A DNA stretch of 7,966 nt from contig JAITKC010000328.1 in NCBI GenBank assembly GCA_031278665.1, positions 1 through 7,966 on the forward strand, written 5' to 3'. Below, one piece after another: positions 5,628 to 7,966 of this stretch (position 1 is its first letter; every line of letters begins with the position of its first letter). The position numbers were made by a program, and so were the translations under genes. The stretch is from Bifidobacteriaceae bacterium. GTDB taxonomy: Bacteria; Actinomycetota; Actinomycetes; Actinomycetales; WQXJ01. The notes under the pieces were generated by a model. The model was not told the DNA's origin. It worked only from the letters and a program-made list of their open reading frames with translations, and did not search any database.

Positions 5628-7288
5628 CGCGGCGCCACCCCGGCTGTGAGCAGGCCGTAGGCGAAGGCGTCGGTCAGGGCCTCCCAGGAGGCCTCGATGA
5701 TGTTGGCGCCCACGCCGACGGTTCGCCAAACCGCCGCGCCGTCAGTCGATTCGATCATCACGCGGGTGATCGCGTCGGTGCCGCGGGCCGAGTCGAGGAT
5801 GCGCACTTTGTAGTCCACCAGGTCGATTTCGGCCAGTTCTGGATAGACCTCGCCCAGGGCCAGGCGCAGGGCGGCGTCGAGGGCGTTGACCGGGCCGTTG
5901 CCCTCGCCGGTGGCGACTAGGCGGTCGGCGCCGGCCCAGAGTTTGACCGTCGCCTCGCTGGCCGTGGGCGCCTCGGCCCCGAAACGGCCGGATCGGACGC
6001 CTTGGCCGCCTCGGCCGCCTTGGCCGGCCGGGCCGGCCGGGGCGGCGTGGCCGTTCGGGACGGTCTCGGAGATCGTCCGCCAGGACTCGACCCGGAAGTA
6101 CTCGGGCGCCCCGCCCGGCAATTCGGCGCGCAACAAAAGCTCAAACGAGGCGTCGGCGGCATCGAACGTGTAACCCTCCGCCTCCAAGGCCTTGACCTTG
6201 TCCGTCACCCGTGTCAAGAGGTCGTTTTGGCCGGCCAAGTCGAACCCCAGCTCCTTGCCCTTGAGCTCGACCGAGGCCCGGCCGGCCATTTCCGAGACCA
6301 GCATTCGCATGTCGTTGCCGACCGCCACCGGATCGACGTGCTGATACAAATCGGGGTCCACCCGGATGGCGCTGGCGTGGAGCCCGGCCTTGTGGGCGAA
6401 AGCCGACGTGCCGACATAGGGCTGACGGGCGAACGGGGCGATGTTGGTGATCTCGCTGATGGCGTGGGCCACGCCGGTCAGATCGGCCAGGCGGTCGGCG
6501 CCCAGGGCGCCCCGGCCCAGTTTCAGGACCAGGTTCGGGATAATCGCCGTCAGGTCGGCGTTGCCGGTCCGCTCGCCGTAGCCGTTGATTGTGCCCTGGA
6601 CGTGCATGGCGCCGGCTTCGACCGCCGCCAGCGAGTTGGCCACCGCGCAGCCGGTGTCGTTGTGGCAGTGGATTCCCAATTGCGCCGCCGAGGCCTGCCC
6701 GACTTCGGCCACTATCGCGGCGATCGACTCCGGCAACATGCCGCCGTTGGTGTCGCAGAGCACCACCACCTCGGCGCCGGCCTGGGCGGCGGCTTCGACG
6801 CAGCTAACGGCATAGGCGGGGTCGAAGCGGTAGCCGTCGAAGAAATGCTCGGCGTCCAGGAAGACCCGCCGCCCCTGGCCGACCAGGAAACCGACCGTGT
6901 CGGCGATCATGGCCAAGTTCTCCGGGCCGGCGACTTTCAGAGCCCGTTCGACGTGCCGGATGTCGGATTTGGCGACCAAAGTCACCACCGGCGTCTCGGC
7001 CTCCAGCAAGGCCAGCACCTGCGGGTCTTCGGCCGCCCGGGCGCCGGCCCGGCGGGTCGCGCCGAAAGCCGCCAGGGTGGCGTTGCGGAAAGTCACCTCT
7101 TTGGCCAGGCGGGCGAAGAACTCGGTGTCCTTGGGGATCGCGCCCGGCCAGCCGCCCTCGATGAAGTCGACGCCGAGCCGGTCCAGCAGCGCGGCGATCT
7201 GAATCTTGTCGGCCACCGACAGGTTCATGCCCTCTTGCTGGGCGCCGTCGCGCAGAGTGGTGTCGTAAAGGTGGAATGGCTTGGCCAT
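5624..7288 (-). CDS. cimA: Citramalate synthase (CimA family)
   Basis: A 554-residue cytoplasmic enzyme that condenses pyruvate with acetyl-CoA to (R)-citramalate, the entry step of the threonine-independent isoleucine pathway. The N-terminal aldolase-type barrel (about 1-280) shows LYDTTLRDGAQ (7-17; R13 and metal ligand D14), IHCHND (206-211; metal-binding H207 and H209) and GTINGYGERTGNADL (232-246). The linker is followed by the dimerisation/regulatory domain of the LeuA type (about 375-410 and 446-548), normally the isoleucine-binding feedback domain. Residues 411-445 are a Gly/Ala/Arg/Pro insert of simple sequence that splits this domain and is not typical of the family. The start is ATG 7288, four bases after AGGAG. 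The frame is also open upstream to 7369, but that would translate through the attenuator and adds nothing conserved. Preceded by a leader-peptide attenuator. 2-isopropylmalate synthase is a less likely alternative. Confidence 0.95.
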   Translation of the reverse strand: MAKPFHLYDTTLRDGAQQEGMNLSVADKIQIAALLDRLGVDFIEGGWPGAIPKDTEFFARLAKEVTFRNATLAAFGATRRAGARAAEDPQVLALLEAETPVVTLVAKSDIRHVERALKVAGPENLAMIADTVGFLVGQGRRVFLDAEHFFDGYRFDPAYAVSCVEAAAQAGAEVVVLCDTNGGMLPESIAAIVAEVGQASAAQLGIHCHNDTGCAVANSLAAVEAGAMHVQGTINGYGERTGNADLTAIIPNLVLKLGRGALGADRLADLTGVAHAISEITNIAPFARQPYVGTSAFAHKAGLHASAIRVDPDLYQHVDPVAVGNDMRMLVSEMAGRASVELKGKELGFDLAGQNDLLTRVTDKVKALEAEGYTFDAADASFELLLRAELPGGAPEYFRVESWRTISETVPNGHAAPAGPAGQGGRGGQGVRSGRFGAEAPTASEATVKLWAGADRLVATGEGNGPVNALDAALRLALGEVYPELAEIDLVDYKVRILDSARGTDAITRVMIESTDGAAVWRTVGVGANIIEASWEALTDAFAYGLLTAGVAPR

Positions 7289-7314
7289 AGTTCTCCTCGC
7301 GTCTGGCGGACAAC

Positions 7315-7345
7315 AAAAAACCTCCCGCCGAACGGACAGGAGGTT
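7315..7345 (-). terminator. Intrinsic terminator (attenuator) upstream of cimA
   Basis: On the minus strand AACCTCC (7345-7339) pairs with GGAGGTT (7325-7319), with CCG and CGG able to stack inside, followed by an unbroken run of six T (7320-7315). It is the only hairpin in the window with a proper U tract. It lies 27 bases before the cimA start and downstream of a peptide-coding leader, so its natural role is attenuation rather than ending an upstream gene. The real cimA start therefore follows it. Confidence 0.85.
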
Positions 7346-7376
7346 GCGCACCAAGCGGGCTCGCCGCAAGGTGCGC
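7346..7376 (-). promoter_or_regulatory. Leader hairpin between the leader peptide and the terminator
   Basis: On the minus strand GCGCACC (7376-7370) pairs with GGTGCGC (7352-7346), and inside it GCGG (7367-7364) pairs with CCGC (7358-7355); the two stems are separated by a symmetric UU/UU mismatch and capped by a five-base loop. Its first base is the last base of the leader-peptide stop codon and its last base touches the terminator. A ribosome at the Ile codons or the stop would cover the 5' arm. An alternative pairing, CCCGC (7359-7355) with GCGGG (7328-7324), would invade the terminator's descending arm and could act as antiterminator. Confidence 0.6.
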
Positions 7377-7405
7377 TAAGTAATGATGATGACCTGGTCA
7401 GTCAC
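7376..7405 (-). CDS. Leader peptide rich in Ile/Val/Thr (cimA attenuator)
   Basis: A nine-residue peptide read from GTG 7405: MTDQVIIIT, then TAG. It contains three consecutive Ile codons (ATC ATC ATT), a Val and two Thr, immediately before the hairpin-terminator pair and upstream of a gene for isoleucine synthesis. This is the composition expected if shortage of charged tRNA-Ile stalls the ribosome to release cimA expression. The GTG overlaps the stop of the upstream membrane-protein frame as GTGA. No SD is visible, so initiation would be by coupling or leaderless; CACCAT preceded by TGG (7421-7413) is a weak extended -10 for the second case. Confidence 0.55.
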   Translation of the reverse strand: MTDQVIIIT

Positions 7406-7881
7406 GGGTTCAATGGTGCCACATCGCCGGGCCGGGGGCGAACCCCCCGGCTTGGTCGCCCGCCTCGGGCGGCGCCGGCCCGCCCGAGGCGGGCTTTGGC
7501 GCGGTGAGCCAAGGCCGCGATCCAAGCGGCGCCGGCCACGGCCAGGGCAACGGCGGCAGACCACTCGGCCAGCCCTTGGGCGCGCTCGAAGACCGCTTCC
7601 AAAGGGTCGGCCAAGCCGATGACAACGTAAAAGGCGATGAACTCGACCGCCGGCACGGCCGCCAGCGCCCACAACCCCCGGCGCCGCCCGCGCAGGGCCA
7701 GCCACGCCCCGGTTGCGAGCATCGCCGCCAGCGGCTCGCTGGCCTCCATCCAGTTCCCGGAGTGAGACTCAACCCACCGCCCCAAGCTGTCCGGCGCGTC
7801 CAACGTCAGCCGGTACAGTAGCGAACAGCCCAGCGCCAAGAAGACCTCCAAGCCGCCGAACCACCAGCGCGACAAAACCAA
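7402..7881 (-). CDS. Small multi-pass membrane protein of unknown function
   Basis: A 159-residue frame with four predicted membrane segments near 8-25, 48-63, 68-90 and 105-126, joined by short loops with charged residues (RGRRRG at 64-69, ADPLEAVFERAQ at 91-102). A basic, low-complexity tail (126-159) follows. I recognise no family. The frame has no ATG or GTG start: it opens after a stop at 7962-7960 and the first usable codon is TTG at 7881, with only a distant GGGGA upstream. An overlapping frame beginning at ATG 7960 carries a basic N-terminus and a good membrane segment (WLALGTALAIGFVALVV) but then loses character, so a single-base frameshift near 7855 joining the two is possible. The tail overlaps a perfect 15-bp inverted repeat and may not be truly coding in an intact version. 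The 3' end touches the cimA leader peptide. Confidence 0.6.
   Translation of the reverse strand: MVLSRWWFGGLEVFLALGCSLLYRLTLDAPDSLGRWVESHSGNWMEASEPLAAMLATGAWLALRGRRRGLWALAAVPAVEFIAFYVVIGLADPLEAVFERAQGLAEWSAAVALAVAGAAWIAALAHRAKARLGRAGAARGGRPSRGVRPRPGDVAPLNP
7432..7450. repeat. GC-only seven-pair hairpin near the 3' end of the membrane-protein frame
   Basis: CCGGGGG (7432-7438) and CCCCCGG (7444-7450) are perfect complements around the five-base loop CGAAC. It lies seven bases from the longer inverted repeat at 7458-7494 and 27 bases before the leader-peptide start on the minus strand. The pair could terminate transcripts arriving from the membrane-protein gene. Confidence 0.5.
7458..7494. repeat. 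Perfect 15-bp inverted repeat with a 7-base loop
   Basis: GCCCGCCTCGGGCGG (7458-7472) is the exact reverse complement of CCGCCCGAGGCGGGC (7480-7494), separated by CGCCGGC. It is the longest perfect inverted repeat seen in the window and lies inside the low-complexity C-terminal tail of the membrane-protein frame. On the plus strand a short TTT follows; on the minus strand no U tract follows. It could be a tail-less terminator or a copy of a dispersed palindromic element; only genome-wide copies would tell. Confidence 0.75.
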
Positions 7882-7966
7882 TCGCCAGGGCCGTCCCCAG
7901 CGCCAGCCAGCGCCGCCGGGCGGCGGACTGAGGGTCTGGGGCGGCTCGGGCGGCGGCCATCAAGAC

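Noticed and set aside
7289..7369. In-frame N-terminal extension of CimA by 27 residues
   Set aside because: It would translate through the terminator hairpin and U tract; the family start motif and a good SD (AGGAG, four bases away) belong to ATG 7288.
6002..7507. Plus-strand open frame of 501 codons antisense to cimA
   Set aside because: It is the GC-codon-bias shadow of cimA, has Gln/Gly/Val/Asp/Arg-rich composition with no domain, and no promoter or SD.
1..7966. CRISPR array, tRNA, rRNA, insertion sequence or phage attachment site
   Set aside because: No spaced direct repeats, cloverleaf with CCA-type stem, transposase motif or flanking direct repeats were seen; the only tandem repeat is the coding 12-bp unit at 5-64.

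Overview
This is a strongly GC-rich stretch with actinobacterial (Actinomycetota) character. Codon third positions are nearly all G or C. Starts include GTG and TTG, some genes have little or no leader, and the ABC ATPase, metallo-hydrolase and citramalate synthase match forms usual in that phylum. There is no plasmid, phage, transposon, CRISPR, tRNA or rRNA signal. It reads as ordinary chromosome whose most interesting content lies between the genes.

Layout, left to right. (1) 1-165: the N-terminal part of an unidentified minus-strand gene, running off the left edge, with a five-copy 12-bp repeat that encodes a basic KRSG-type linker. Its upstream region (166-552) holds a good minus-strand promoter and a possible 53-residue leaderless upstream ORF. 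(2) 553-1215: a metallo-beta-lactamase-fold hydrolase, minus strand. (3) 1338-3115: a two-gene ABC exporter (permease and ATPase, ATGA overlap), minus strand, with an inverted repeat over its probable -10. (4) 3260-4174: an ATP-grasp ligase, minus strand, TTG start. (5) 4175-4436: a divergent control region with an 18-bp near-perfect palindrome, a textbook plus-strand promoter and a leader of about 160 nt that can fold so as to hide the ribosome-binding site. (6) 4437-5606: a divergent luciferase-like flavin monooxygenase homologue, plus strand. (7) 5624-7288: citramalate synthase (cimA), minus strand, convergent with the previous gene; both stop codons lie in one hairpin. (8) 7289-7405: a transcription attenuator ahead of cimA, with a short leader peptide containing V-I-I-I-T, a long hairpin and an intrinsic terminator with a U tract. 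(9) 7402-7881: a small multi-pass membrane protein whose 3' end carries a perfect 15-bp inverted repeat; its 5' end may be frameshifted or may start on TTG.

How the parts relate. cimA makes (R)-citramalate from pyruvate and acetyl-CoA, the first step of threonine-independent isoleucine synthesis. A leader peptide carrying three Ile codons plus Val and Thr is what attenuation by charged tRNA-Ile would use. The ABC pair is one transcription unit. The ATP-grasp enzyme and the flavoprotein are divergent and may share an operator. No single new multi-gene system is evident. The best candidates for undescribed biology are the cimA attenuator and the structured leader of the flavoprotein gene.
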